DNA of 64,000 nt from Insolitispirillum peregrinum (GCF_042665255.1 NZ_JBHTCD010000002.1); one strand, 5' to 3'. Counted from the stretch's first letter, positions 16,703 to 26,310 are shown. Numbers and translations are program-made. Notes: generated from the sequence alone by a model not told the origin.

Positions 16703-16743
16703 CAGACAGGCGGTGAAATTCTCCCCCTTTCGCCGCCTGTCTG
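16703..16743 (+). terminator. Terminator hairpin
   Basis: The stem CAGACAGGCGG (16703-16713) pairs with CCGCCTGTCTG (16733-16743). GAAA and TTTC extend it inside with small bulges. It follows the DUF695-RraB gene by about 17 bases. Confidence 0.6.
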
Positions 16744-16796
16744 CGTTTGCCATCGCACGCTCCGCCCCCCCCTGACACAAGACAAAGCCAGACCGG

Positions 16797-17819
16797 ATGT
16801 CTTTTTCGTCCCCCTTGCTCGGCCACCTTTCCCGCCGCTCGGTCCTTCGCCATCTGGCGGTGGCTGGCGGGACGGCAGCGACGTTGCCGCTGGCAGGATG
16901 TCTGGAAGAACCCCAACCGGCCCTGCGGGTGGCCAGCAACCAGTGGCTGGGCTATGAACCCCTGTACATCGCGCGGGAACAGGGCCTGTTTACCGCCGAT
17001 CAAATCACCCTGATCGAATTCACCTCTTCCAGCGCCATCATCCGGGCGATGCGCAACGGCAACATCGAAGTCGCCGCCCTGACGCTGGACGAGACCCTGC
17101 GCCTGCAGGCCGATGCCCTTGATCTGGTGATCCTGTGGCCCGCCGATCTGTCCAACGGCGGCGACAGCCTGATTTTGCACGCTGACCAGAGCCTGCAACC
17201 GCCATGGCAGCACATGCGGCTGGGGATCGAAGTTGACGCGGTCGGCCAGTATTTCCTGTCTCTCCTGTGCCAAAAGCTGTCCCTGCCCGAGGGGCTGTTC
17301 GACATCCTGCCCATTCCGGCGGGGGAACACGAAAGCGCCTTTCTGTCCGGCCACGTCGATGCGGTTGTAACCTTTGAACCGATGCGCAGCCATCTGCTGC
17401 GGGCCGGTGGCATCGAAGCCTTCAGCAGCCGCCAGTTACCGGGAGCAATCGCTGACGTGATCGTCACCACCCGGCATGTCGTCGCCCAGCGCCTTGATGA
17501 GCTGTGTCTGCTGGCACAGGGATGGTTTACCGCGCGCACCATGCTGGTCAACCAGACACCCACCGTGCTGGAGCATCTTGCCGGTCGCCAGAAACTGACC
17601 GGCACCGAAATTCATGCCGCCATGAAGGGGATTCTGTGGCCTGACAGGAACGAGGCACTGGACCTGATCCGCAATCCGGGAGAAGGTCTTGCCCGGACCA
17701 TCGAGCACCTGGAAAACTACCTGCTGGAAATCCGGGCCCTGAAAGGTCGGCGCGGCCATGGCAGCCTGCTGGATCCGGATGTGTCGGCGCGTGTGTTGAG
17801 TGAGTTCACCCCAAGATGA
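16797..17819 (+). CDS. NMT1/THI5-like periplasmic binding lipoprotein with Tat-type signal
   Basis: The protein has 340 residues. The N-terminus has a twin-arginine motif (SRRSVLRHL) and a lipobox (LAGC), so it is probably exported folded and anchored as a lipoprotein. The mature part is a type 2 binding fold of the NrtA/SsuA/THI5 kind (RVASNQWLGYEPLYIAREQG; MRNGNIEVAALTLDE; VDAVVTFEPMRSHLL). There are no permease or ATPase genes nearby. Its stop overlaps the start of the following hybrid kinase gene by 4 bases, so it is most likely the ligand-binding partner of that kinase; this is inference from gene layout. Confidence 0.8.
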   Translation: MSFSSPLLGHLSRRSVLRHLAVAGGTAATLPLAGCLEEPQPALRVASNQWLGYEPLYIAREQGLFTADQITLIEFTSSSAIIRAMRNGNIEVAALTLDETLRLQADALDLVILWPADLSNGGDSLILHADQSLQPPWQHMRLGIEVDAVGQYFLSLLCQKLSLPEGLFDILPIPAGEHESAFLSGHVDAVVTFEPMRSHLLRAGGIEAFSSRQLPGAIADVIVTTRHVVAQRLDELCLLAQGWFTARTMLVNQTPTVLEHLAGRQKLTGTEIHAAMKGILWPDRNEALDLIRNPGEGLARTIEHLENYLLEIRALKGRRGHGSLLDPDVSARVLSEFTPR

Positions 17820-20158
17820 TTTCGCTACGCTTTGCCTTGCCGCTGGTGGTGGTGATCGCGACGATGATCCCGTTGATCATCTCGCACCTGATCCTGTTGC
17901 CTCGCCAGGAACAACGGACCGACCTGATGGCGCAGGAAACCCTGCGCCACGAAATCACCCGTTTGCAGGAAAGCATCGAGATTCTGGTCCGCGATACCGG
18001 TCCCGAACAGGTCCGCACCGCCTTTGGGGCCGTCGGAACCCTCGAAGGGTTGCAAAGCGCCCTGCTGGTTGATGACACCGGCACCATTGTTGCCGCCTCG
18101 GCCCTGGAACTGATCGGCCAGCCATGGCGCAATGGCCTGTCGCCTCCGCTGGTCGAGCGCATCGAAAGCATGGCTCCCCGGCGCGGGCTGGTGCTGCAGC
18201 CACTGGAAGACCACATCCTGCTCGGCTATGCGCCGATCTGCGGCTGGTCACCGGACAGCATGCGCGAAGACCGCTGTGGCTTTCTGGTCCTGCACATCAC
18301 CTACCGGCTGGCATGGGAACAGGCGACGCTGTTCTACCACGAACAACTGTTTGCCTTTGCTGCCGCCTCGGGGGTCGGGGCGCTGCTGTTGTTTGCCATC
18401 CTGCATTTCGGCCTGACCATGCGACTGGGCTATCTGAACTCGGTCATTACCCGCTTTCAGGCCGGCAACCTGTGGGTCCGTCCATCGCTGTCGGGCAATG
18501 ACGAAGTTGCCCAGCTGTCCGCCGAACTGAGCGACATGCTCGACACGGTGGCGGAGAACGACGCCAACCTGCGCAAGGTGATCCGCGTCATCGAGCAAAG
18601 CCCGTCAGCCGTCACCATCGTCGACGCCGAAGGCCGTATTGAATATGCCAACCACGCCGCACTGGCCCGCTATGGTGCGCTGTCGGTCGAAGTGGGGCGG
18701 CAAGCACCGCTGTTTGACTATGCCGCCGACGATGACCGCGTTCAGCAGGCCCTGTCGCGCGCGCTGGCGATGGGCGATGACTGGGATGGCGAGTTGCAAC
18801 GGCGGGTGGACAAGAACGGCGAGCCTGTCTGGGACCGGGTCACCGTCCACCCGTTGCGCGACGAACGCGGCCTGATCACCAATTTCATCATTTCCGAAAC
18901 CGACGTCACCGAATTCAAGCGGGCCAGCGCCGCCCGCACCAATCTGGAACGGCAACTGCGCCACGTACAGAAAATGGAAACCCTTGGCCGTCTGGCTGGT
19001 GGGGTGGCCCACGATTTCAACAACATCCTGACGCCGATTTCCGGCTATGCCCAGATGGTGCTCGACAGCACCGACCCGGCAGACAAAAACCACCGCCGTC
19101 TTGAGCGCATCCTGACCGGTGTCCGCCGGGCACGGGATCTGGTCGGGCAATTGCTGGTGGTCAGCCGCAAGGGCGAACAGGACCTGATCCCGGTCGATCT
19201 GGCAGGCCCGGTGCGCGAAGCCGTCGATCTGATGCGTGCCTCGGCCACCGCAGATTTGCGGGTGGAGTTTTACGCCGATCCCGGCCTGTGGCCAGTGCTG
19301 GCCGATCCATCCCGCATCCATCAGGTGGTGATGAACCTGTGCACCAATGCCGGGCAGGCGATTGCTCAGCGACCGGGCCTGATTTCGGTGGCGCTGGAGA
19401 ACATGATCCACGACGCCAGCAACGACCCGCCCGACTGGCAGGGCGGTGCCGGGGTCAGCAGTGGCGTTGCCGTTCTGTCATCGGGCCGTTACGTCCGCCT
19501 GACCATCGAAGACAACGGCCCCGGCATGTCGCCTGACATTGCCGAACGCATCTTTGAACCGTTCTTCACCACCAAAAAGGCCGAGGGCGGCTCCGGGATG
19601 GGGCTGTCAATCGTGGACGGAATCGTCTCGCAACTGGGCGGGCGGATCACCGTCTACAGTGAACCCGGCCTGGGGACCGCCTTCCGCATTTACCTTCCCG
19701 CCGCCGACACCGGCATCAGCAGCAGTGACCCGGACGTTACCCCGGCTCCGACCAGCCCGCCCAGCCTGCCGGTTGGTCAGGGAGAATGCCTGTTGCTGGT
19801 GGACGACGAACCGGAAAATCTGGCCGCGCTGGGCGAATACCTGACCAACTGCGGCTATCGGGTCAAGGCGATTGCCGACCCGCTGATTGCGCTGGAAACC
19901 GTCAAGGCAGCCCCGCATGACTTCGACCTGCTGATCACCGACTTTGCCATGCCCGGCCTGCAGGGCGACCAGTTGGCGCTGGCGGTCAAGACCTGGCGCC
20001 CGACCATGCCGGTGGTGATGATTTCGGGCTTTTCATCAAAGGTCACCCGCTGGAACCGGGAAGTGTTCGGCGTCGATGCCTTTGTGCCCAAGCCGATCGA
20101 ACTGCCCTTGCTGCGCCAGACCCTGTACGACCTGCTGCATCCACCAACAACGCCGTAA
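17816..20158 (+). CDS. Hybrid sensor histidine kinase with PAS and receiver domains
   Basis: The protein has 780 residues. TM1 is at about 7-27 and TM2 at about 178-200, with a periplasmic sensor between them, then HAMP (about 200-250), PAS (about 253-365), HisKA with the phospho-acceptor His399 in GGVAHDFNNIL, HATPase (N box NLCTNAGQ, DNGPGMS, GSGMGLSIV) and a C-terminal receiver with phospho-acceptor Asp709 in LLITDFAMPG. The HDFNN type of H box belongs to kinases that often relay internally to their own receiver. No separate response regulator lies nearby. The start ATG overlaps the stop of the binding-lipoprotein gene, which argues for coupled expression. Confidence 0.9.
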   Translation: MISLRFALPLVVVIATMIPLIISHLILLPRQEQRTDLMAQETLRHEITRLQESIEILVRDTGPEQVRTAFGAVGTLEGLQSALLVDDTGTIVAASALELIGQPWRNGLSPPLVERIESMAPRRGLVLQPLEDHILLGYAPICGWSPDSMREDRCGFLVLHITYRLAWEQATLFYHEQLFAFAAASGVGALLLFAILHFGLTMRLGYLNSVITRFQAGNLWVRPSLSGNDEVAQLSAELSDMLDTVAENDANLRKVIRVIEQSPSAVTIVDAEGRIEYANHAALARYGALSVEVGRQAPLFDYAADDDRVQQALSRALAMGDDWDGELQRRVDKNGEPVWDRVTVHPLRDERGLITNFIISETDVTEFKRASAARTNLERQLRHVQKMETLGRLAGGVAHDFNNILTPISGYAQMVLDSTDPADKNHRRLERILTGVRRARDLVGQLLVVSRKGEQDLIPVDLAGPVREAVDLMRASATADLRVEFYADPGLWPVLADPSRIHQVVMNLCTNAGQAIAQRPGLISVALENMIHDASNDPPDWQGGAGVSSGVAVLSSGRYVRLTIEDNGPGMSPDIAERIFEPFFTTKKAEGGSGMGLSIVDGIVSQLGGRITVYSEPGLGTAFRIYLPAADTGISSSDPDVTPAPTSPPSLPVGQGECLLLVDDEPENLAALGEYLTNCGYRVKAIADPLIALETVKAAPHDFDLLITDFAMPGLQGDQLALAVKTWRPTMPVVMISGFSSKVTRWNREVFGVDAFVPKPIELPLLRQTLYDLLHPPTTP

Positions 20159-20169
20159 GAGAAGGGGGA

Positions 20170-21216
20170 TTACAGGGCAGGCACCACCCGCGCCCCGCTG
20201 ATGATCTCCTGCTGGATCTGTTCCAGCCTGCTGCGCACCTCGGCGGGCAGCAGGCGGCGGCTTTCGGGGCCTGCTGCCAGACTGATGCTCCAGTCCGACA
20301 GGCCGAGGTCAATCCGGCCAGCCACCCATTGATCGGTGTTGCAGGTCAGCGCTGCCTGTTCGACCACCGCATCAACATGCTTGACCACCGCCGTCAGCAT
20401 CGAGCCGGGGAACAGCTCGCTTTGATCGGTATCGACCCCGATCGAATAGCGTTGCCGGTCAGACACCGCCTGATAGGCCCCCAGACCGGTGGCCCCGGCA
20501 GCGGCGAACACCACATCGGCCCCCTGATCCATCACCCCCTGCGCGGCGGTATAACCGGCATAGGGATCGCGAAAGGCGGTTTCAGTATCCGTCCCGGCCA
20601 TCACGGTCAGCACCGATACGGCGGGATTGACAAACTGCGCCCCGGCGCGGAACCCGCCCTGAAAACGTTCGATGCTGGGCAGGTCAAGCCCGCCAATGAA
20701 CCCCAGAACCTGAGTGCGGGACATCAGTGCCGCCGCCGCTCCGGCCAGAAAGGCACCTTCCTGCTCCCGGAAATGCACATCCTGCACGTTCGGGCCACTG
20801 ACCACCGCCTCGATGGCGGTGAAGCGCACCTGTGGAAACTCGGCGGCCACCTGTCCGACGGCGGCAGCGAACTCGCTGCCAACGGTGATCACCATATCCG
20901 CGCCTTCGGCTGCCACCCGCACACTCTGCAACCGCAGCGCCGGGTTTTCTGCTTCGAGCTCGCGCACCACCAGCCCGGGATGTTCACGAGCCTTGCGCAC
21001 GCCGCGCCAGGCGGACTCGGCAAAGCTTTTGTCGAACTTGCCGGTCACGTCAAAAACCACCGCCACCTTGCACGGTGCCCCAGTCCTGTTTGTCCCCTGC
21101 CCGTCACTGGCGCGAACAATCCCCGGTGTGGCCGCCAGCAGGCCGCCAGCCAGCCCACCAGCCAGCACGGACATCATTCCCTGCGACAAGAGCCGCCGCC
21201 GACTGATCTGCCTCAT
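20170..21216 (-). CDS. BMP-family periplasmic binding protein with Tat-type signal
   Basis: The protein has 348 residues and starts MRQISRRRLLSQG, a twin-arginine signal, followed by a hydrophobic stretch and a cleavage region near ATPGIVRAS. The mature part is a type 1 periplasmic binding fold of the BMP/PnrA lipoprotein class (VAVVFDVTGKFDKSFAESAWRG is diagnostic; GADMVITVGSEF; GADVVFAAAGATGLGAYQAV). BMP proteins usually bind nucleosides for ABC import, but no transporter genes are here. The gene starts one base after the stop of a GGDEF-EAL sensor gene. It may be that sensor's ligand-binding subunit, as TorT is for TorS. Confidence 0.85.
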   Translation of the reverse strand: MRQISRRRLLSQGMMSVLAGGLAGGLLAATPGIVRASDGQGTNRTGAPCKVAVVFDVTGKFDKSFAESAWRGVRKAREHPGLVVRELEAENPALRLQSVRVAAEGADMVITVGSEFAAAVGQVAAEFPQVRFTAIEAVVSGPNVQDVHFREQEGAFLAGAAAALMSRTQVLGFIGGLDLPSIERFQGGFRAGAQFVNPAVSVLTVMAGTDTETAFRDPYAGYTAAQGVMDQGADVVFAAAGATGLGAYQAVSDRQRYSIGVDTDQSELFPGSMLTAVVKHVDAVVEQAALTCNTDQWVAGRIDLGLSDWSISLAAGPESRRLLPAEVRSRLEQIQQEIISGARVVPAL

Positions 21217-21217
21217 C

Positions 21218-23719
21218 TCAGGCCCCCATCCGGGTGTAACGGGGCGTCTGCGACCACGGCGGGACCGCACTGGAGCGCATCCCGACCGGCTGATGCTGCC
21301 AGGGAGGCGGACTGGCCAGCAGCCGCTCAAAGGCCTCCTGCTCCAGCGGCTTGGCAAAGTAATAGCCCTGCCCCAGATCACAGCCTTCATGGCGCAGGAA
21401 GTCGGCATGTTCCAGCGTTTCGATCCCCTCGGCCACCACCTCCAGCCCGAAATCGTGGGCCATGCCGATGATCACCCGGCTGAGGCGGGCGTCTTCCTCG
21501 TTTTCCATCAGGCCGCGGACAAAGGACTGGTCGATCTTCAGGCAACTGACCGGCATCTTTTTCAGGTAACTGAGCGAGGAATAGCCGGTGCCGAAGTCGT
21601 CAATGGCCAGATGCACGCCCAGATCACGCATCGCCCGCAGGCGCTGCATGGCCTTGGTTTCTTCCTGCATCAGAACGCCTTCGGTAATCTCGATTTCCAG
21701 CAGGTTCGGCGGCAGGCCGGTGTCTTCGAGTGTCTGCGCCACGATGCCAACCACATCCTGACACAACACCTGCACCGGGCTCATGTTGATCGCCACCCGC
21801 AAGTCCCCCAGTCCGGCGGCACTCCACGCCTGCGCCTGTCGGCAGCCCTCCTGCAACACCCACGTCCCCAGCGGCAGGATCAGGCCGGACTGCTCGGCCA
21901 CCGGGATGAACTCCATCGGGCTGATCCGCCCCCGCTTGGGGTGCTGCCAGCGCACCAGCGCTTCCATACCGGTGATCAGGCCGGTCTGCATCTCGACCTT
22001 CGGCTGGTAGTGCAGTTCCAGATGGCCGTCCTCAATCGCCTGCCGCAGGTCCGAGCGGATCGCTTTCCGGCGGTGCAGGGCCTCGCCCATGCTGCTGTTG
22101 TAAAAGGCCACTGCCGGTGTCATCGCATCCTTGCTGCTGGTCATCGCCAGATCGGCGTTGTGCAGCACATCCGCCGCACACAGGCCATCGTGCGGATAAC
22201 GGGCAATGCCCAGCACCGGCTGGGCTTCCATTTCGATCACGTCCAGCGGCACCGGTGCCGCCAGCACCTTGTGCAGCCCGTCGAGATAGGCCGAGATTTC
22301 CTCCGGCTCGACCAGCCCCGGCACCAGCAGCACAAAATCATCGCTGCCCAGACGGGCCGCCAGATCCTGCGCCCGCGCCGCCCAGCGCAACCGGTCGGCC
22401 ATCGCCAGCAGCAACTGGTCGCCCACCTGATGGCCAAAGGTATTGTTGATGTCACGAAAGCCGCGCAGGTTGATGGCAATCACCGTCCCGCAGGCCTCGG
22501 CCCGCTGCATGTCCCTGCTCAGCTTTTCTTCAAACAGACGCCGGTTGGCCAGCCCGGTCAGCGGATCATGGCTGGCCACATGGCGCACATGGGCCAGAGC
22601 ATCGCGGAACACCACCAGCGCCCGCCCCATGTCCGAGACTTCATCATGGCCCCCGGTGGGGATCGGTGCCGCCAGATTCCCGGCGGCAATCGCCCGCATG
22701 CTGTCGGCCAGCGTTTGCAGCCGCCCGACCACCGAGGTTCCGACATAGCGCCACGCCACCATCATCGCCGCCACCAGACTGAGGCTGGATGACAGCAGCA
22801 GGATCAGTTTGCTTTGCCCCAGCCGCTCCATCACATCGGCATGGCCGACCGAAATCCGCTCCTGCGATGCACTCATCAAGGTGCGAATGTCACGGTCCAG
22901 AGCCGTCGCCAGCACCTGAATGGTTGCCAGCCGGTCGGCGGCCACCTGACGCGCCTGAATGTCCCGCCGTTTCAGGTCAAAGATACTGCCATCGGCCAGC
23001 GCCAGCGTCCGCAGGCGGTCGATCAGGGGCAGCAGCTCGGCAGCCCCGGTCTGCGAGCGGATCAGTGCCGGTCGCAGGCTGTCCAGACGGTCAAAGGCTC
23101 CCCGCACCCGCTCTTCCAGCGCACTCATCCGTTCGGGCGTGCCGACCTGCCAGACCTCGGCCAACGCCGCCATGATGCGGTTGGCATCGGACAGAACCGC
23201 CATGTCATTGGCCACATCCGAAGACAGCAAGCCAACCAGCACCCGGTATTCCTGTTGCAGCACGTCAATCTGCTCGGTCTGAATGCGATAGCGCGCGCGC
23301 AAGGCCAGACTGTGTTCCATCGCCGACAGCAGGATTTGCAACTGCACGCTGGTCCGCCCCGCCGTGCGTTCAATGCTGGCCAGCACCGGGCTGGTCGCAC
23401 CCTGTTGCCGCTGGACCTCCTGCACCGCCTGCATCATCGCTTCTTCGGCAGCCGCCGTTCGCCGCCATTGCTCGTGCAGGTCGGCCTGATCATCGACGAA
23501 CAGGACACCGGGGGCGGTGGCGATCAACTGGGTCGCATGCTGGCCCAACCGTGACAAGGCAACGATGGCCGGGACTTCGCCTTCCACCATCTGCGTGGTG
23601 GTCTGGCTGCTGTGGTCATTGGTCACCCACGCCACCAGACTGGCCACCAGCGTCATGCTGGCGACCGTCATCAGCGCCAGCCAAAGGCGCGCACGAATGC
23701 CAAAGCGGATGGGGCGCAC
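21218..23719 (-). CDS. Membrane GGDEF-EAL protein with TorS-like sensor domain
   Basis: The protein has 833 residues. TM1 is at about 11-31, followed by a long all-helical periplasmic sensor (32-303), TM2 (about 304-326), HAMP (about 327-380), GGDEF (about 383-535) and EAL (about 555-805). The GGDEF motif is degenerate, GSDDF at 458-462, so cyclase activity is unlikely. The EAL side keeps EALVRW at 586-591, EIEITEG and DDFGTGYSS, so it may degrade c-di-GMP. The helical sensor with heptad-like repeats resembles the TorS type that reads a periplasmic partner, and the partner gene follows after one base. Similarity to TorS is judged by eye only. Confidence 0.85.
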   Translation of the reverse strand: MRPIRFGIRARLWLALMTVASMTLVASLVAWVTNDHSSQTTTQMVEGEVPAIVALSRLGQHATQLIATAPGVLFVDDQADLHEQWRRTAAAEEAMMQAVQEVQRQQGATSPVLASIERTAGRTSVQLQILLSAMEHSLALRARYRIQTEQIDVLQQEYRVLVGLLSSDVANDMAVLSDANRIMAALAEVWQVGTPERMSALEERVRGAFDRLDSLRPALIRSQTGAAELLPLIDRLRTLALADGSIFDLKRRDIQARQVAADRLATIQVLATALDRDIRTLMSASQERISVGHADVMERLGQSKLILLLSSSLSLVAAMMVAWRYVGTSVVGRLQTLADSMRAIAAGNLAAPIPTGGHDEVSDMGRALVVFRDALAHVRHVASHDPLTGLANRRLFEEKLSRDMQRAEACGTVIAINLRGFRDINNTFGHQVGDQLLLAMADRLRWAARAQDLAARLGSDDFVLLVPGLVEPEEISAYLDGLHKVLAAPVPLDVIEMEAQPVLGIARYPHDGLCAADVLHNADLAMTSSKDAMTPAVAFYNSSMGEALHRRKAIRSDLRQAIEDGHLELHYQPKVEMQTGLITGMEALVRWQHPKRGRISPMEFIPVAEQSGLILPLGTWVLQEGCRQAQAWSAAGLGDLRVAINMSPVQVLCQDVVGIVAQTLEDTGLPPNLLEIEITEGVLMQEETKAMQRLRAMRDLGVHLAIDDFGTGYSSLSYLKKMPVSCLKIDQSFVRGLMENEEDARLSRVIIGMAHDFGLEVVAEGIETLEHADFLRHEGCDLGQGYYFAKPLEQEAFERLLASPPPWQHQPVGMRSSAVPPWSQTPRYTRMGA

Positions 23720-24183
23720 GGTTGTTTTCTACCCGGACCATTACAGCACATCCCCGTCAGACGACGCCGCCCGCGACAAGGATCAAATGTGTGGATAGAG
23801 AGTCTTACTGCCTGAAACCAGTGACAAAAATCTGACAATTTTCCAGATGGACAAGAAAATTCCCGTGGGCTTTTTCCCCTTTCAGGCGATTGGAAACCCA
23901 AGGAAATTCAATACCATCCAGAGCGAACACGACCAAAATCAGCAGTCATCAAGGCATTATCCATCACCGTTAATGTATGCGATCAGAACAAGGCTAGCCA
24001 TTACTTTATTGCACTGCAACACAATGGAAACATGACTGAAACATTTCTACACAAAATACGCACCACCACAGACAATATCCACTATTTTCTCATAACTTTC
24101 ATCACCCATCCTCCGTTCCCTGCATACCCTATCGGAAGTGGTTACTCCTGTTACTACCCCCTCCCTATGGAAAGGCGGAACAC
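23720..24183. other. AT-richer intergenic region between divergent sensory genes
   Basis: This 464-base gap is clearly lower in GC than its surroundings (23830-24110 especially). I see no gene and no convincing promoter. It must hold the promoters for the GGDEF-EAL operon on the left and the chemoreceptor on the right. Confidence 0.5.
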
Positions 24184-25872
24184 ATGACCCTCAACCACTT
24201 CCGGATCAGTGTCAAAGTCTGGGCCCTGATGATCGTTGCAGCCACCTGCATGGTCCTCGGGACAGCCTATGCCATGATCACCCTGCACAGCGCGATGCTC
24301 GCCGATCAGCAGGCATCGTTGCAGCATCTCGTACAGGCCGCCCACGGGCTGGTGACCGGGCTGGAAAGCAAGGTCCGCAGCGGGCAGATCACCGATGCCC
24401 AGGCAAAAACCCTCGCCCGCGACAGCCTGCGGACCATGGTTTACGACGGCAACGAATACCTGTTCGTGCTTGATACCAGCGGAACCCTGCTGGTCAACCG
24501 GGCGACTCCCGATCTGGAAGGCAGCGTGATTCTTGACCGGACCGCCGCCGACGGGACGCCGGTGTTTCGCCAGATGATCGATCTCGCCACCGCGGGCACC
24601 AGCGGCTTCATCTCGTATCAGTGGCCAATGCCCGGTGTCAGCACACCGGTCGCCAAACTCTCCTATGTGCAGGGCTTTGGCCCGTGGGGGTGGGTGATCG
24701 GGACCGGCGTCTACCTTGACCGCTTTGAAAACGCCTACATGCGGCAGGTGCTGGAATTTGCCACCATGGTGGTGATCGCCATGTCGCTGATCGGGGCGAT
24801 TGCCTACCTGCTGGTGCAGAATATCGTTCCCCCCCTTGGGGCTTTGGCCCACCGGATGCACGCGCTGGCAGATGGCGACCTGTCGGTGGATGTCCGTGGT
24901 CAGGACCGGCAGGATGAGGTCGGGGAAATGGCGCGGGCGATGGTGGTGTTCAAGGATCATGCCCTGGCCCGCCGAACCCTGGAGCAGCAGGCCCGACAAG
25001 CCGAACAGCGTGCCGCCGCCGAGCGCAAGGCGATGATGCTGCAAATGGCCGATGACTTTGAAAAAGCCATCTGCGAGATCGTCCATGTGGTGTCCTCGTC
25101 GGCCAGCGAAATGGGCCAGACCGCCGCTGCCATGTCGGCCACCGCCGAGGAAACCAGCCGCCAGTCTGCCGTCGTTGCCGCTGCCGCCGAGGAAGCCTCG
25201 ACCAACGTCAGCGCCGTTGCCTCGGCCACCGAGCAACTGAGCCGGTCGGTTCACCAGATCGCCAGCAGCATCGGCCATGCCGCCAGCATTGCCCGCTCGG
25301 CGGTTGACGAGGCCGAACGGTCCAACCGGATGGTGTCCGACCTTGCCGCCACCGCCGACCGCATCGGCCATGTGGTGACCCTGATTGCCGGGATCGCCAA
25401 TCAGACCAACCTGCTGGCGCTGAACGCCACCATCGAAGCCGCCCGCGCCGGCGATGCCGGCAAGGGCTTTGCGGTCGTCGCCAACGAGGTGAAGGTTCTG
25501 GCCGGACAGACCGCGCAGGCCACCGAAGACATCGCCCATCAGGTCGGCGCCATTCAGGATGAAACCCGCCATGCGGTGGCGGTCATTCAGGGCATTGGCA
25601 AGACCATCTCGCAGATCAGCGACACCGCCTCACTGATTGCCAGCGCCATCACCCAGCAGGAAGCCGCCACCGAGGAAATCAGCCGCAACGTGCAGATGGC
25701 CTCAGCCGGGACCAACGAGGTTTCAGCCACCATTTACGGGGTCAGGGACGCCGCCGAAGAAACCGGTCAGGCCGCCAGTGATGTGCGGACCTCTGCCGAC
25801 CAGTTGGCGGGCAATGCCACCTTGCTGCGCGACAGCGTTGATACCTTCCTGTCCGGGGTCCGCGCTGCCTGA
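24184..25872 (+). CDS. Methyl-accepting chemotaxis protein with single Cache domain
   Basis: The protein has 562 residues. TM1 is at about 10-32, then a periplasmic single Cache domain (about 33-185; YDGNEYLFVLDTSGTLL and WGWVIGTGVYLD are family hallmarks), TM2 (about 187-212), HAMP (about 213-265) and a cytoplasmic coiled-coil signalling domain. The hairpin tip is the highly conserved IANQTNLLALNATIEAARAG around residue 405. Single Cache receptors commonly sense small carboxylates. A good ribosome-binding site, AAAGGCGGA, precedes the ATG. Two small helical-protein genes follow on the same strand and are probably in the same operon. Confidence 0.95.
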   Translation: MTLNHFRISVKVWALMIVAATCMVLGTAYAMITLHSAMLADQQASLQHLVQAAHGLVTGLESKVRSGQITDAQAKTLARDSLRTMVYDGNEYLFVLDTSGTLLVNRATPDLEGSVILDRTAADGTPVFRQMIDLATAGTSGFISYQWPMPGVSTPVAKLSYVQGFGPWGWVIGTGVYLDRFENAYMRQVLEFATMVVIAMSLIGAIAYLLVQNIVPPLGALAHRMHALADGDLSVDVRGQDRQDEVGEMARAMVVFKDHALARRTLEQQARQAEQRAAAERKAMMLQMADDFEKAICEIVHVVSSSASEMGQTAAAMSATAEETSRQSAVVAAAAEEASTNVSAVASATEQLSRSVHQIASSIGHAASIARSAVDEAERSNRMVSDLAATADRIGHVVTLIAGIANQTNLLALNATIEAARAGDAGKGFAVVANEVKVLAGQTAQATEDIAHQVGAIQDETRHAVAVIQGIGKTISQISDTASLIASAITQQEAATEEISRNVQMASAGTNEVSATIYGVRDAAEETGQAASDVRTSADQLAGNATLLRDSVDTFLSGVRAA

Positions 25873-25907
25873 TCCCTTCCTCTTCCCTGTCCTGTACGAG
25901 GCCGGTC

Positions 25908-26282
25908 ATGACCTTTCCGCATCATACTCCCCGTCCGCTGGAAGAAACCCGTCAGCAGGTCACCCGTGCCGTCACGGACCTGTCCTGCCAGATCGCCCAC
26001 AACACCCTCAGCCAGACCATCGACGCGGTGCGCCATGCCCGCACCGCACCACCGGCACCGGAAACGATCCTGCACCTTGCCGCCCTGTCGGCCAGCGCCC
26101 GCCACGTCGGGCAGCATGTCGAAACCATCCGCTGGACCACCGAACAAATCTGTGCCCGTCCGGCCCTGCCGCAAGGGCGCATCCATGCCCGCGCGGTGTC
26201 GGTGGCGTCGCTGATTCACATCTTTGCCAGCATCAGCGACGTTCTGAAGCCCTTTGCCGCGATCAGCGAAGCGCGTGGCTAA
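25908..26282 (+). CDS. Small helical protein of unknown function, chemoreceptor-linked
   Basis: The protein has 124 residues, is His- and Arg-rich and looks all-helical, without signal or membrane segments. Segments such as LSQTIDAVRHAR and SASARHVGQHVETIRWTTEQI have coiled-coil spacing. I do not recognise a family. GAGG lies 6 bases before the ATG, 35 bases after the chemoreceptor gene. The next gene (RcdA-like) starts 28 bases after its stop. The two small proteins are similar in size and helical nature and could be partners. Confidence 0.55.
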   Translation: MTFPHHTPRPLEETRQQVTRAVTDLSCQIAHNTLSQTIDAVRHARTAPPAPETILHLAALSASARHVGQHVETIRWTTEQICARPALPQGRIHARAVSVASLIHIFASISDVLKPFAAISEARG

Positions 26283-26310
26283 AAACCTCTTTGTTGAAAG
26301 GGAACCGACC

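Noticed and set aside
20714..22792. A 692-codon open frame antisense to the BMP and GGDEF-EAL genes
   Set aside because: It is a shadow frame with biased His/Gln/Arg content. The sense strand carries full domain signatures.
23720..24183. AT-rich gap as a transferred segment or sigma-54 promoter region
   Set aside because: I looked for GG-N10-GC and sigma-28-like boxes and found none convincing. Low GC alone in an intergenic region is not evidence of transfer.
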